This document shows, one piece after another, positions 53,067 to 62,076 of a DNA stretch of 64,000 bases. This DNA comes from RPQJ01 sp963696545 (GTDB lineage: Bacteria; Pseudomonadota; Gammaproteobacteria; Steroidobacterales; Steroidobacteraceae). The stretch spans positions 186,001 to 250,000 of the forward strand of contig CAVOKQ010000007.1 of the NCBI GenBank assembly GCA_963696545.1, given 5' to 3'. A program made the position numbers and the translations under genes. The notes beneath the pieces are model-generated. The model did no database searches. It had not been told where the DNA came from and worked only from the letters and a program-made list of their open reading frames with translations. Within the stretch, counting starts at the first letter, position 1. Every line of letters begins with the position of its first letter.

Positions 53067-55891
53067 CTACGCGAACCGCCTTATTTCGCCGGGACCTTCG
53101 ATGTTCGACACGCAACGCGAACAAAGTTCCGGATGCGCCGCGACGGAGCCGACGTCGTCCCGCTTGTGCCAGCAGCGCACGCACTTGGCGACGCCGGACG
53201 CGTGCACGTGCAGCCACAGCGCCGGCTTGCCATCGCGATTCGGTCGCAACGGCCGCATCGGGCTTCGCCTCGACAGGATGCACGTGCGCCTCGGACGTGA
53301 TCAGCACGAACCGAAGCTCCTCGCCCAGCGGTTCGAGCGCCGCGCGAATTTCCGGCGCCGCGTAGATCTCGACGATCGCGTCCAGCGGCGCGCCGATCGA
53401 GCCTGCGATCCGCAGCCGCTCGAGCTCGCGCAGCACCGCGCCGCGCACCTCGAGCACGCAGGGCCAGTCGATCGCGGTCGCGCCGGCGTGCGCGGCAGGC
53501 AAAGCCGCCCACGTCGACAGGAACACCGACTCCGGCCGCGATCCGGGCATGAAGCGCCAGATTTCCTCAGCCGTGAACGACAGGATCGGCGCGAGCCAGC
53601 GGACCATCGCCTCGGCAATCCAGTACATCGCCGTCTGCGCCGAGCGGCGCGGCAGGCCCTGCGTCGGAGTTGTGTACAACCGGTCCTTGATGACGTCGAG
53701 GTAGAACCCGCCCATGTCCACCACGCAGAAGTTGTGCACCTTCTGGTAGATCAGGTGGAAATCGTAGTTGCGGTAAGCCTCGATCACCTCGTTCTGCACC
53801 GTGCGTGCGCGGTCGAGCGCCCAGCGGTCGAGCGCGAGCATGTCCGCGGCCGGCACGGCATCGCTCGCGGGGTCGAAGCCCGACAGGTTGCCGAGCAGGA
53901 ACCGCACGGTATTGCGGATGCGGCGGTACGAGTCCGACATCCGCTTCAGGATCTCGTCCGACACGCTGATCTCGTTCGCGTAGTCGGTCGAGGCGACCCA
54001 CAGTCGCAGCACGTCCGCACCGAGGGTGCTGACGACTTTCTGCGGCAGCACGACGTTGCCGAGCGACTTCGACATCTTGCGGCCCTTCTCGTCCACGGTA
54101 AACCCGTGCGTGAGCACGCCCTTGTACGGCGCGTGGCCCTTCTGCGCGACCGAAGTCAGCAGCGAGCTGTGGAACCAGCCGCGATGCTGGTCCGAGCCTT
54201 CGAGGTAGAGATCGGCGGGCGACAATATCTCGGGGCGCATCTGCGTGACGCAGTGGTGCGACACGCCCGAGTCCACCCACACGTCCATGATGTCCGTGAC
54301 CTTCTCGTAGCTGTCCGCGTCCGCGCCCAGCAGCCGACTTCGGATCGAGGTCGAACCACGCGTCGATGCCGCCCTTCTCGACGAGCTCCGCAACACGATC
54401 CACCAGCGCCGGCGTATTCGCGTGCAGCTCGCCGGTTTCCTTGTGCGTGAACAGCGCGAGCGGCACGCCCCAGGTGCGCTGGCGCGAGATGCACCAGTCG
54501 GGCCGGCCTTCGATCATGCTGTAGATGCGCTGCTCGCCCCAGTCGGGCGTCCACTCGACCTTGCCGATTTCCTCGAGCGCGGCCTTGCGCAGCCCCGCCT
54601 GCTCCATGCTGATGAACCACTGCGGCGTCGCGCGGAAGATCACCGGCGTCTTGTGACGCCAGCAGTGCGGATAGCTGTGGCGGAACGGCTCGTGATGCAG
54701 CAGCGCGCCCCGCTCGGCGAGTACCTCGACCACGTGCTTGTTCGCGTCGAACACTTTCTCGCCCGCGAAGATCGGCGTCGCCGGCAGGAAGCGGCCATCG
54801 CCGCCGACCGGGTTGTCGACCGGCAGGTCGTACTTGCGACCGATCACGAAGTCTTCCTGGCCGTGGCCAGGTGCCGTGTGTACCGCGCCCGTGCCGCTGT
54901 CGAGAGTGACATGCTCGCCGAGAATCGTCGGAACGTTGCGGTCGTAGAACGGGTGACGCAACGACAGGAGTTCGAGCGCAGACCCTTTCACGCGGGCGAT
55001 TTCACGCGATGACGAAACACCTGCGCGCTTCAGCACCGACGACGCGAGCTCGGATGCGAGCAGCAGCAACTCCTCGCCTGCCTCACCGGCTACGGCGAGC
55101 AGCGAGTAGTCGAACTCCGGATGCACCGCGACGGCCTGGTTCGCGGGCAGCGTCCACGGCGTGGTCGTCCAGATCACGATGCTCGCCCGACCCGCGGGCA
55201 GGCTCGCGAGCCCAAGTCGCCGTGCGAGATCGTCGCGATCGACGACCTCGAACCGCACGTCGATCGACGGCGAGGTGCGCTCGTCGTACTCGACCTCGGC
55301 CTCGGCCAGCGCCGAGCGGCAGTCGAGGCACCAGTGCACGGGCTTGTAGCCCTTGTACAGGTGACCGTTGCGGATGATCTGCGCGAACGCGCGCAACTGC
55401 TCCGCCTCGTAGCGAGGCGCGAGCGTCAGGTAAGGATGTGCCCAGTCGCCCATCACGCCGAGCCGCACGAAGTCCTTGCGCTGCACGTCCACCTGCTCGA
55501 GCGCGAACTCGCGGCAGGCCTGGCGGAACGCCTTCGCGTCGAGCACCTTCGCCTCGCGGCCGCGGGTCTTCTCGACCTGGTGCTCGATCGGCAGCCCGTG
55601 GCAGTCCCAGCCCGGCACGTAGGGCGCGTCGAAGCCGTCCAGCGTGCGCGCCTTGACGATAATGTCCTTCAGGACTTTGTTGACCGCGTGGCCGATGTGG
55701 ATTGCGCCGTTCGCGTATGGCGGGCCGTCGTGCAGGATGAACTTGGGGCGGTCGGCCGCCACGGCGCGCAGCTTCTGGTAGACGCGATGCTCCTCCCACC
55801 AGGCGAGCATCTCGGGCTCGCGGCGCGCGAGGTCGCCCTTCATCGGGAAGGCGGTCTCGGGGAGGTTGACGGTGTGCTTGTAGTCGGCCAT
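53067..55891 (-). pseudogene. ileS: isoleucyl-tRNA synthetase, reading frame broken twice (probably sequence errors)
   Basis: Charges tRNA-Ile. The coding region falls in three frames. Frame one covers 55891 to about 54335 and carries the HIGH-equivalent (PYANGAIHIGHA) and the editing domain. Frame two covers about 54335-53238 and carries KMSKS and the anticodon-binding domain. Frame three, from about 53238 to 53067, carries the C-terminal zinc motif (CVRCWHKRDD, CSRC). Each shift behaves as one extra base, near 54330-54338 and near 53234-53240. Removing both leaves 2823 bases and 940 residues, against 938 in E. coli. All parts are well conserved and the gene is essential, so it is most likely intact in the cell. 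Confidence 0.9.
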
Positions 55892-55993
55892 CCGGAATGG
55901 GGGTAATGATCAGGAGGTAAGGAGGTAGCGAACCGGGAATTTTGACGGAATCGACCGGCATTCTCCAGAAATACCGGCCGATCGGCGCGGCGG

Positions 55994-56919
55994 CTAGATT
56001 CCGAGCACCGCCCGCGCCTGCGCCGCGTCCTTGTGCATCTGCGCCACCAGCGCGTCCAGCGACTCGAAACGCTTCTCGTCGCGCAAACGCTCGACGAAGT
56101 CCACGTCGAGGTACCTGCCGTAGAGGTCGCCGTCGAAGTCGAACACGTGTACCTCGAGCAGCGGGTCGGTGCCATTGATCGTCGGGCGCGTGCCCAGGCT
56201 CACGACCGCCGGGTGATCCACGAGTCCGGCTCCGCTGACCCGCACCGCGAATATCCCCCACAGCGGCACCACCTTGCGGTGGAGCGCTAGGTTCGCAGTG
56301 GGATAGCCGAGCTTGCGCCCGAGCTGCTGCCCGCGCCGGACGCGGCCGGCCATCCGATACGGACGGCCGAGCAGCTGTTCGGTGCGCGCGAGGTCGCCGC
56401 GGCCCAGGGCCTCGCGCACCAGCGAGCTCGAGACACGCTCGCCGTCGACGAGGAACTGGCCGACTTCCTGCACTCGAACCCGTGCCGTGCTCCGGCCTCG
56501 CGCAGCGTCGTCACCGTGCCTTCGCGGCGGCGCGCGAAATGGAAGTCGTGGCCCACCACCACGTGCCGGGCGCCGAGGCCCTGCACCAGCAGCCGGTCGA
56601 CGAACTCCTGAGCATTCATGCCCTGCATGCGCTTGTCGAAGCGCAGCACCACCATACGATCCACGCCGTACAGCGGCAGCGCCGCGACCTTCTCGCGCAG
56701 CCGCATCAGCCGTGAGGGTGCCGCATCACCTTCGAAGAACTCGCGCGGCGTGGGCTCGAACGTGACTACTGTTGCGGGCAACCCGAGCCGCTGCGAATGC
56801 TCGCGCACTGCGGCGAGCATGTGCTGGTGGCCGCGGTGCACGCCGTCGTAGTTGCCGATGGTCACGACGCTGCCGCGATGACGGTCGCGCAGGTTGTGCA
56901 GTCCTCGCACGAGTTCCAT
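55994..56919 (-). pseudogene. ribF: riboflavin kinase/FAD synthetase, one frameshift (probably sequence error)
   Basis: Bifunctional enzyme making FMN and FAD. The FAD synthetase half (from ATG 56919; TIGNYDGVHRGHQ, VVGHDFHFARRREG) and the riboflavin kinase half (GRKLGYPTANLAL, GTRPTINGTDPLLEVHVFDFDGDLYG) are in different frames. The shift behaves as one missing base near 56472-56474, in the sequence after RHGFE. Restoring it gives 308 residues (E. coli 313). It lies 15 bases after murJ on the minus strand. Both halves are well conserved, so the gene is probably functional. Confidence 0.9.
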
Positions 56920-56934
56920 CGGCCCGTCCCCGGC

Positions 56935-58542
56935 TCAGCCCGAGGGGCTCGGCGCATCCGGACGCGCAGGCGGCCGCGGCGGCGCCTGCACTCGCAGGTG
57001 TCGCACGCGCATTCCAAGCAGGTACAGCGTGCCGAAATAGAGCGCCGCCCCGCCTACGACGAGTACGGTCATCCAACCGACGCGGTGCCACGTGTTCATG
57101 TCGATCCAGCGCTGCGTGTCGCCGGCCACCGACCACAGGAACGCGACCATCACCACGTTCGCCGCGATCACCTGCCCGAGCATCTGCCCGAATCCCGGTC
57201 CGTGCTGCAGAACTCCCTGGCGCTTGAGGCCGCGGTACAGCATCGTCGAGTTGTACCAGGCGCCGATGCCGTTGTTCAGCGCGAGCAATGCATGCAGCCC
57301 GGGGCGGTCGTGCGCCAGCGCGAGCGGCAGCACGATCGCGAGGTTGAGCCCCATGTTCACGGCGAGCGCCTGGATGCCGATCCGGACCGGCGTTCGAGTG
57401 TCCTGGCGCGCGAAGTAGCCGGGTGCAAGCACCTTCACCATGCTGAACGCGAGCAGCCCGGTCGCGTAGGCCATCAGCGCGAGGCTCGACATGCGCACGT
57501 CGTGCTCGTCGAACTTGCCGTAGTGGAAGATCGCGACCGTAAGCGGCCCGGCCAGCACGATCAGGGCCAGCGTCGCCGGCAGCACGACGATCACCGTGAG
57601 GCGCACCGCCCAGTCGAGTGTGGCGTTGAACCGTTCGGCCGATTGACCGGCGTGGTGCGCTGCCAGCCCGGGCAGGATCACCGTCGCGAGCGCCACGCTG
57701 AAGACGCCGAGCGGGAACTCCATCAGCCGGTCGGCGTAGTAGAGCCAGGCGATGCTGCCGGTCGCCAGGAACGAGGCGATCAGCGTGTCGAGCAGCAGCG
57801 CGACCTGGGACACCGACGAGCCGAAGATCGCGGGCAGCATCAGCCGGCCGATCTTTTTCACGCCCTCGTGGCTCCAGTTCCAGCGCGGGCGGCGCAACAG
57901 GCCGAGCTTCAGCATGAACGGGATCTGGAACGCGAGCTGCACGACGCCCGCGACGAAGACTCCGATCGACAGCACCACGCCGGGCCGTTCGAAGCGCGGC
58001 GCAATCCACGCCGCGAACACGATCATCACGAGGTTCATCAACGTGGACGTGGTCGCCGGCACGGCGAAGCGCTGGTAGCTGTTCAGCACGCCCGCTGCGA
58101 GCGCCGCGAGCGAGATGAACAGCAGGTACGGGAACGTCCAGCGCAGCATCTCGACCGTGAGGTCGAACTTGCCCGCATCCTCGTGGAACCCGGGCGCAAA
58201 CAGCAGCACCAGCACCGGCGCGGCGACGATGCCCACGATCGTCACGACCGACATGAACCACGCCATCGTGCCCATGGCACCGTCGACGAGCTCGCGGACC
58301 TCGTCGTGCGGGCGCTGCACCTTGTACTCGGATACGACGGGAACGAAGGCCTGCGAGAACGCACCCTCGGCGAACAGCCGTCGCATGAAGTTCGGGATCT
58401 TGAACGCGACCAGGAACGCGTCCATCAGCACGCCGGCGCCGAACATCCGCGAATAGACCATGTCCCGCAGCAGGCCGGTCACCCGGGAGATCAGCGTGAA
58501 AGCGCCGACGATGCTGGTACTGCGGAAAAAGCCGCCGCTCAA
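56935..58542 (-). CDS. murJ: lipid II flippase MurJ
   Basis: Flips the peptidoglycan precursor lipid II. 535 residues, fourteen hydrophobic helices of the MATE/MVF fold. Signatures are SRVTGLLRDMVYSRMFGAG, FKIPNFMRRLFAEGAFSQAFVPV and YYADRLMEFPLGVFSVALATVILP. The start is a TTG at 58542, preceded by AGAGG; no ATG or GTG gives the conserved beginning. It heads the murJ-ribF-ileS-lspA-ispH gene string. Confidence 0.95.
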   Translation of the reverse strand: MSGGFFRSTSIVGAFTLISRVTGLLRDMVYSRMFGAGVLMDAFLVAFKIPNFMRRLFAEGAFSQAFVPVVSEYKVQRPHDEVRELVDGAMGTMAWFMSVVTIVGIVAAPVLVLLFAPGFHEDAGKFDLTVEMLRWTFPYLLFISLAALAAGVLNSYQRFAVPATTSTLMNLVMIVFAAWIAPRFERPGVVLSIGVFVAGVVQLAFQIPFMLKLGLLRRPRWNWSHEGVKKIGRLMLPAIFGSSVSQVALLLDTLIASFLATGSIAWLYYADRLMEFPLGVFSVALATVILPGLAAHHAGQSAERFNATLDWAVRLTVIVVLPATLALIVLAGPLTVAIFHYGKFDEHDVRMSSLALMAYATGLLAFSMVKVLAPGYFARQDTRTPVRIGIQALAVNMGLNLAIVLPLALAHDRPGLHALLALNNGIGAWYNSTMLYRGLKRQGVLQHGPGFGQMLGQVIAANVVMVAFLWSVAGDTQRWIDMNTWHRVGWMTVLVVGGAALYFGTLYLLGMRVRHLRVQAPPRPPARPDAPSPSG

Positions 58543-58613
58543 GCGGGCGCCTCTGCGGTCGTCGCGGTCAGGTGGGCCGGGGGCGGAAACATGCGGGGCG
58601 AACTATAGCTGGC

Positions 58614-58673
58614 GAAAATAGGTGCCAGGCACCGATTTATCGGCCGATAAATCGGTGCCTGGCACCTATTTTC
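58614..58673. repeat. 60-bp perfect palindrome between murJ and rpsT
   Basis: Positions 58614-58643 and 58644-58673 are exact complements with no spacer; the centre is CGGCCG. Each arm contains GGTGCCAGGCACC, itself a near-complete palindrome of the kind seen in REP-type repeats. It lies just upstream of the rpsT -35 box and 72 bases above the murJ start. Confidence 0.9.
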
Positions 58674-58675
58674 CC

Positions 58676-58705
58676 TTGACCTTGCCACCACTCGCCGCCA
58701 AAATA
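58676..58705 (+). promoter_or_regulatory. probable rpsT promoter
   Basis: TTGACC (58676-58681), 18-base spacer, AAAATA (58700-58705), then a GC-rich discriminator CGCGGC typical of growth-rate-controlled promoters. About 56 bases precede the rpsT start. It begins three bases after the palindrome. Confidence 0.55.
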
Positions 58706-58761
58706 CGCGGCTCTTTGACTGACCGCGCCGGCCCGGAGCCGGCCCGCAGGAGACCGATTCC

Positions 58762-59031
58762 GTGGCGAACATCAAGTCCGCAGAAAAGCGCGCCAAGCAG
58801 GCCGTCAAGCGTCGCGCCCACAACATGGCCGCCCGCTCGCGGTTGCGCGGTTCCATCAAGAAGGTGCTGAACGCCGTCGGTGCCGGCAACAAGGCCGAGG
58901 CCGCGGCAGCGCTCAAGGCTGCCCAGCCCGTGATCGACACGATGGTCAGCAAGGGCATCATCCACGCGAACAAGGCTGCGCGTCACAAGCGCGAGCTGAA
59001 CGCCAGGGTGAAGGCGCTCGCGGCCAAGTAA
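58762..59031 (+). CDS. rpsT: 30S ribosomal protein S20
   Basis: 89 residues, Lys/Arg/Ala-rich helical protein that binds 16S rRNA. It begins ANIKSAEKRAKQA, as in the family. The GTG start has AGGAG upstream. Monocistronic, with its own promoter and a strong terminator. Confidence 0.97.
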   Translation: MANIKSAEKRAKQAVKRRAHNMAARSRLRGSIKKVLNAVGAGNKAEAAAALKAAQPVIDTMVSKGIIHANKAARHKRELNARVKALAAK

Positions 59032-59055
59032 GCCGCACCGACCAATCGATTTGAG

Positions 59056-59081
59056 AAAGCCGGCCTCGCGCCGGCTTTTTC
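59056..59081 (+). terminator. intrinsic terminator of rpsT
   Basis: Stem AAAGCCGGC / GCCGGCTTT with a five-base loop and a T-run at 59076-59080. It reaches the last codon of the convergent obgE gene and may also serve obgE from the other strand. Confidence 0.9.
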
Positions 59082-60129
59082 ATTCCGGGGCCGGCTCCCT
59101 GTCCGGGCCCTGCTCTGCCCGGATCTCGTCGAGCCGACGCATCACGGCCTGGCACAGTTCCTTCGTGCCGAACCGCGTCGCCCCCGAAATCCGGAACACC
59201 GGCCCCTTCCAGCGCAGCCGGCGCACGATCTCCTTGCAGCGCTTCTCGCCCTCCTCGGCCGTCATCAGGTCGAGCTTGTTCAGCACCAGCCAGCGCTCCC
59301 GGCCCGCGAGCTCCGGGCTGAATTTCTTCAGCTCCGCGGCGATCGAGCGCGCGTCCTGCACCGGATCCGCTTCGGGATCGGGCGGCGCGATGTCGACCAG
59401 GTGCAGCAGCAGCCGCGTGCGCTGCAGGTGCTTCAGGAAACGGATGCCGAGCCCCGCGCCTTCCGCGGCGCCCTCGATCACGCCCGGGATGTCGGCCATC
59501 ACGAAGCTCTTGTGCTCCCCCACGTACACGACGCCCAGGTTCGGGTGCAGCGTCGTAAACGGGTAATCGGCGATCCTCGGACGGGCCGCCGACACGACAC
59601 TGATCAGCGTTGACTTGCCGGCGTTAGGCAGCCCGAGCAGCCCGACGTCCGCGATCAGCTTCAACTCGAGCCGCAACTCCCGCTTCTCGCCGGCAATGCC
59701 CGACGTGGCACGGCGCGGCGTGCGATTCGTGCTGCTCTTGAAATGCTGATTGCCGAGGCCGCCCTTGCCGCCCCGCGCGACGAGCACACGCTCACCGCCG
59801 TGCGTCAGGTCGCCGAGCGTCTCGTCGGTGTCGACGTCGTAGATCACCGTGCCGACCGGCACCACGACCTCGAGGTCCGGCCCGCCCTTGCCGCTGCAGT
59901 CCGCGCTGCCGCCCGGCTCGCCGTTGTCGGCCTTGAACGTGCGCCGGTAGCGGAAATCAGCGAGCGTGTTCAGGCCCGGGTCCGCGACCAGGTAGATGCT
60001 GCCGCCCGAGCCGCCGTCCCCGCCGTCCGGACCGCCGAACGGAATGAACTTCTCGCGGCGGAAGCTGACCATGCCGCGGCCACCGTTGCCGGCGTGGACC
60101 TTGATCGTGGCTTCGTCGACGAACTTCAT
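59080..60129 (-). CDS. obgE: GTPase Obg (CgtA)
   Basis: Ribosome-assembly and stress GTPase, 349 residues. The glycine-rich Obg fold is at 1-158 (KFVDEATIKVHAGNGGRG, GGPDGGDGG). The G domain shows GLPNAGKST (G1), DYPFTTLHPN (G2), DIPGVIEGA (G3) and NKLDL (G4). It lies downstream of rplU-rpmA with a terminator between; part of the conserved rplU-rpmA-obgE group. proB, which follows obg in Pseudomonas, is absent. Confidence 0.97.
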   Translation of the reverse strand: MKFVDEATIKVHAGNGGRGMVSFRREKFIPFGGPDGGDGGSGGSIYLVADPGLNTLADFRYRRTFKADNGEPGGSADCSGKGGPDLEVVVPVGTVIYDVDTDETLGDLTHGGERVLVARGGKGGLGNQHFKSSTNRTPRRATSGIAGEKRELRLELKLIADVGLLGLPNAGKSTLISVVSAARPRIADYPFTTLHPNLGVVYVGEHKSFVMADIPGVIEGAAEGAGLGIRFLKHLQRTRLLLHLVDIAPPDPEADPVQDARSIAAELKKFSPELAGRERWLVLNKLDLMTAEEGEKRCKEIVRRLRWKGPVFRISGATRFGTKELCQAVMRRLDEIRAEQGPDREPAPE

Positions 60130-60193
60130 GACGGAAAGCGGGTCGTGAGCAGGGGGTTAGGGGATAGTGAAGAACAAGGACCCCGGAAAAGCA

Positions 60194-60218
60194 AAGGCCC
60201 CGGGGATGCCGGGGCCTT
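60194..60218 (-). terminator. intrinsic terminator after rpmA
   Basis: Stem AAGGCCCCGG / CCGGGGCCTT, five-base loop, followed on the minus strand by TTGCTTTT. It would end most rplU-rpmA transcripts before obgE. Confidence 0.75.
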
Positions 60219-60242
60219 GCGTTCAGCCGGAGATGCCCCGGC

Positions 60243-60506
60243 TCAGTTCGTGGCCGGCTCGACGCTGACGTGCACGCGCTGGTCCACGCCCTTGCGCTTG
60301 AACTGCACGGTGCCGGTCGACAGCGCGAACAGCGTATGGTCGGTGCCGACGCCGACGTTGTCGCCCGCGCGGTACTGCGTGCCGCGCTGACGGACGAGGA
60401 TGTTGCCGGCAAGCACGCGCTGGCCACCGAACTTCTTCAGGCCCAGGCGCTTGCTCTCTGACTCGCGGCCGTTCTTGGTACTGCCGCCTGCCTTCTTATG
60501 TGCCAT
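60243..60506 (-). CDS. rpmA: 50S ribosomal protein L27
   Basis: 87 residues, begins AHKKAGGSTKNGRESESKRLG, the conserved N-terminus reaching the peptidyl transferase centre. No Firmicutes-type processing extension. Second gene of rplU-rpmA, 25 bases after rplU. Confidence 0.98.
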   Translation of the reverse strand: MAHKKAGGSTKNGRESESKRLGLKKFGGQRVLAGNILVRQRGTQYRAGDNVGVGTDHTLFALSTGTVQFKRKGVDQRVHVSVEPATN

Positions 60507-60531
60507 GACGAGACTCCTTACAAATCCGGCA

Positions 60532-60843
60532 TCAGCCGGAGATGCCCGTGATCTTCACTTCGGTGTACTGCTGGCGGTGCGTGCCCTGCCGCAGGTAATG
60601 CTTGCGGCGGCGGAACTTGACGATCACTTTCTTCACGCCCTTGCCGTGCGCCTGCACCGTACCGGTAACCTTGCTGCCCGTGACGAACGGGGCGCCGACC
60701 TTGACGTCCGCACCCTTGCCCACGACCAGCACCTTGTCGAACTCGACGGCCGCGCCAGGCTCGCCCACGAGCTTTTCCAACCGCACCACGTCGCCTTCGG
60801 CGACGCGATACTGCTTGCCGCCCGTCGCAATGACCGCGTACAT
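60532..60843 (-). CDS. rplU: 50S ribosomal protein L21
   Basis: 103 residues (same as E. coli), starts MYAVIATGGKQYRVAEGD and ends with the KFRRRKHYLRQGTHRQQYTEVKI segment. First gene of the operon, divergent from ispB. Confidence 0.98.
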   Translation of the reverse strand: MYAVIATGGKQYRVAEGDVVRLEKLVGEPGAAVEFDKVLVVGKGADVKVGAPFVTGSKVTGTVQAHGKGVKKVIVKFRRRKHYLRQGTHRQQYTEVKITGISG

Positions 60844-61008
60844 ATCCTTGAATACTCCACTGGGGCCGGGGACACGCCCCGGCAGAAAGACGCGGAAGTT
60901 TACGGGTCCGGGCCGCCCGAATCAAGCGCTTAGGGTCAATCCGGCATTCCCTCCCCTGCGCCCGCCGGGTACCATGCGCCGACGATTTTCGGGGTGGCCG
61001 TGGCGGGA

Positions 61009-61977
61009 ATGCAACTGGAACGAATCAGGGAGCCGGTGGCGGACGACCTCCGGCAGATCGACCGGGTCATCGTCGAGCGCCTCGCGAGCGACGTGGCGCT
61101 CGTGAACCAGGTGTCCCAGTACATCATCGGGGCCGGCGGCAAGCGCCTGCGCCCGCTCAGCGTCGTGCTCGCGGCACGGGCCTGCGGCTACCGGGGCGAC
61201 AAGCACGTCGACGCCGCCGCGATCATCGAGTTCATCCACACCGCCACGCTGCTGCACGACGACGTGGTGGACAGCTCGGACATGCGCCGCGGCCGCGACA
61301 CCGCGAACCACGTGTTCGGCAACGAGGCCAGCGTGCTGGTCGGCGATTACCTCTATTCCCGCGCGTTCCAGATGATGGTCGGCCTCGGCAACCTGCGCAT
61401 CCAGGAAGTCATGGCCAACGCGACCAACACCATCGCCGAGGGCGAGGTGCTGCAGCTGATGAACGCGCACGACCCGGACACCACCGAGCAGCGCTACCTC
61501 GACGTGATCTATCGCAAGACGGCCAAGCTCTTCGAGGCCGGCGCGCAGGTGGCGGCGATCCTGAGCGGGGCCGCGCCCGAGGTCGAGCAAGCAATGGTCG
61601 CGTATGGCCGGCACCTCGGCACCGCGTTCCAATTGGTGGACGACTCGCTCGACTACAGCTCGAACGGTGCCGAACTCGGCAAGAACGTCGGCGACGACCT
61701 CGCCGAGGGCAAGCCGACGCTGCCTTTGATCTACGCGATGGCCCACTCCTCGGTCGACGATACGGCCCGGTTGCGGGTCGCGGTCGAGAACGGCGGGCTC
61801 GACGAACTGGAAGCCGTCACGCGGGCGATTGAATCGTCGGGGGGGCTTGAGTACACTGCTCGGCTCGCGCGGCGGGAGGCGGACCTCGCCATCGACGCCC
61901 TTGGCCGGCTACCCGAGTCGGCATTCGTGGGCTCGCTGCGCGCACTGGCGGATTTCGCGGTCGGTCGTTCGTACTGA
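61009..61977 (+). CDS. ispB: octaprenyl (polyprenyl) diphosphate synthase
   Basis: Makes the quinone side chain from farnesyl and isopentenyl diphosphate. 322 residues from ATG 61009 (E. coli 323); GTG codons at 60994 and 61000 are possible alternatives. Both Asp-rich motifs are present: LLHDDVVD and QLVDDSLDYSS, plus GGKRLRPL and RGRDTANHVFGN. ispB divergent from rplU is a conserved arrangement. A tRNA-Pro gene follows after 22 bases and is probably cotranscribed. Confidence 0.95.
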   Translation: MQLERIREPVADDLRQIDRVIVERLASDVALVNQVSQYIIGAGGKRLRPLSVVLAARACGYRGDKHVDAAAIIEFIHTATLLHDDVVDSSDMRRGRDTANHVFGNEASVLVGDYLYSRAFQMMVGLGNLRIQEVMANATNTIAEGEVLQLMNAHDPDTTEQRYLDVIYRKTAKLFEAGAQVAAILSGAAPEVEQAMVAYGRHLGTAFQLVDDSLDYSSNGAELGKNVGDDLAEGKPTLPLIYAMAHSSVDDTARLRVAVENGGLDELEAVTRAIESSGGLEYTARLARREADLAIDALGRLPESAFVGSLRALADFAVGRSY

Positions 61978-61999
61978 CCCGGATCCGGCGAGATGGCGA

Positions 62000-62076
62000 C
62001 GGGATGTAGCTCAGCCTGGTAGAGCACTACGTTCGGGACGTAGGAGTCGAAGGTTCAAATCCTTTCATCCCGACCA
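62000..62076 (+). tRNA. tRNA-Pro (anticodon CGG)
   Basis: 77 nucleotides with encoded CCA. Acceptor CGGGATG/CATCCCG; D arm GCTC/GAGC; anticodon stem CTACG/CGTAG with loop TTCGGGA (anticodon CGG); T arm AAGGTTCAAATCCTT. Its 3' 22 bases overlap, in antisense, the end of the CorC-like gene. Confidence 0.95.

Noticed and set aside
51592..54396. Continuous minus-strand frame joining part of ileS to ispH
   Set aside because: The middle part is out of frame with lspA and the ileS tail. The join results from a frameshift in ileS, not from a gene fusion.
62000..62076. tRNA-Pro as an attachment site of an integrated element
   Set aside because: No integrase, no direct repeat of the tRNA 3' end and no foreign-looking genes are found next to it; only housekeeping genes flank it.
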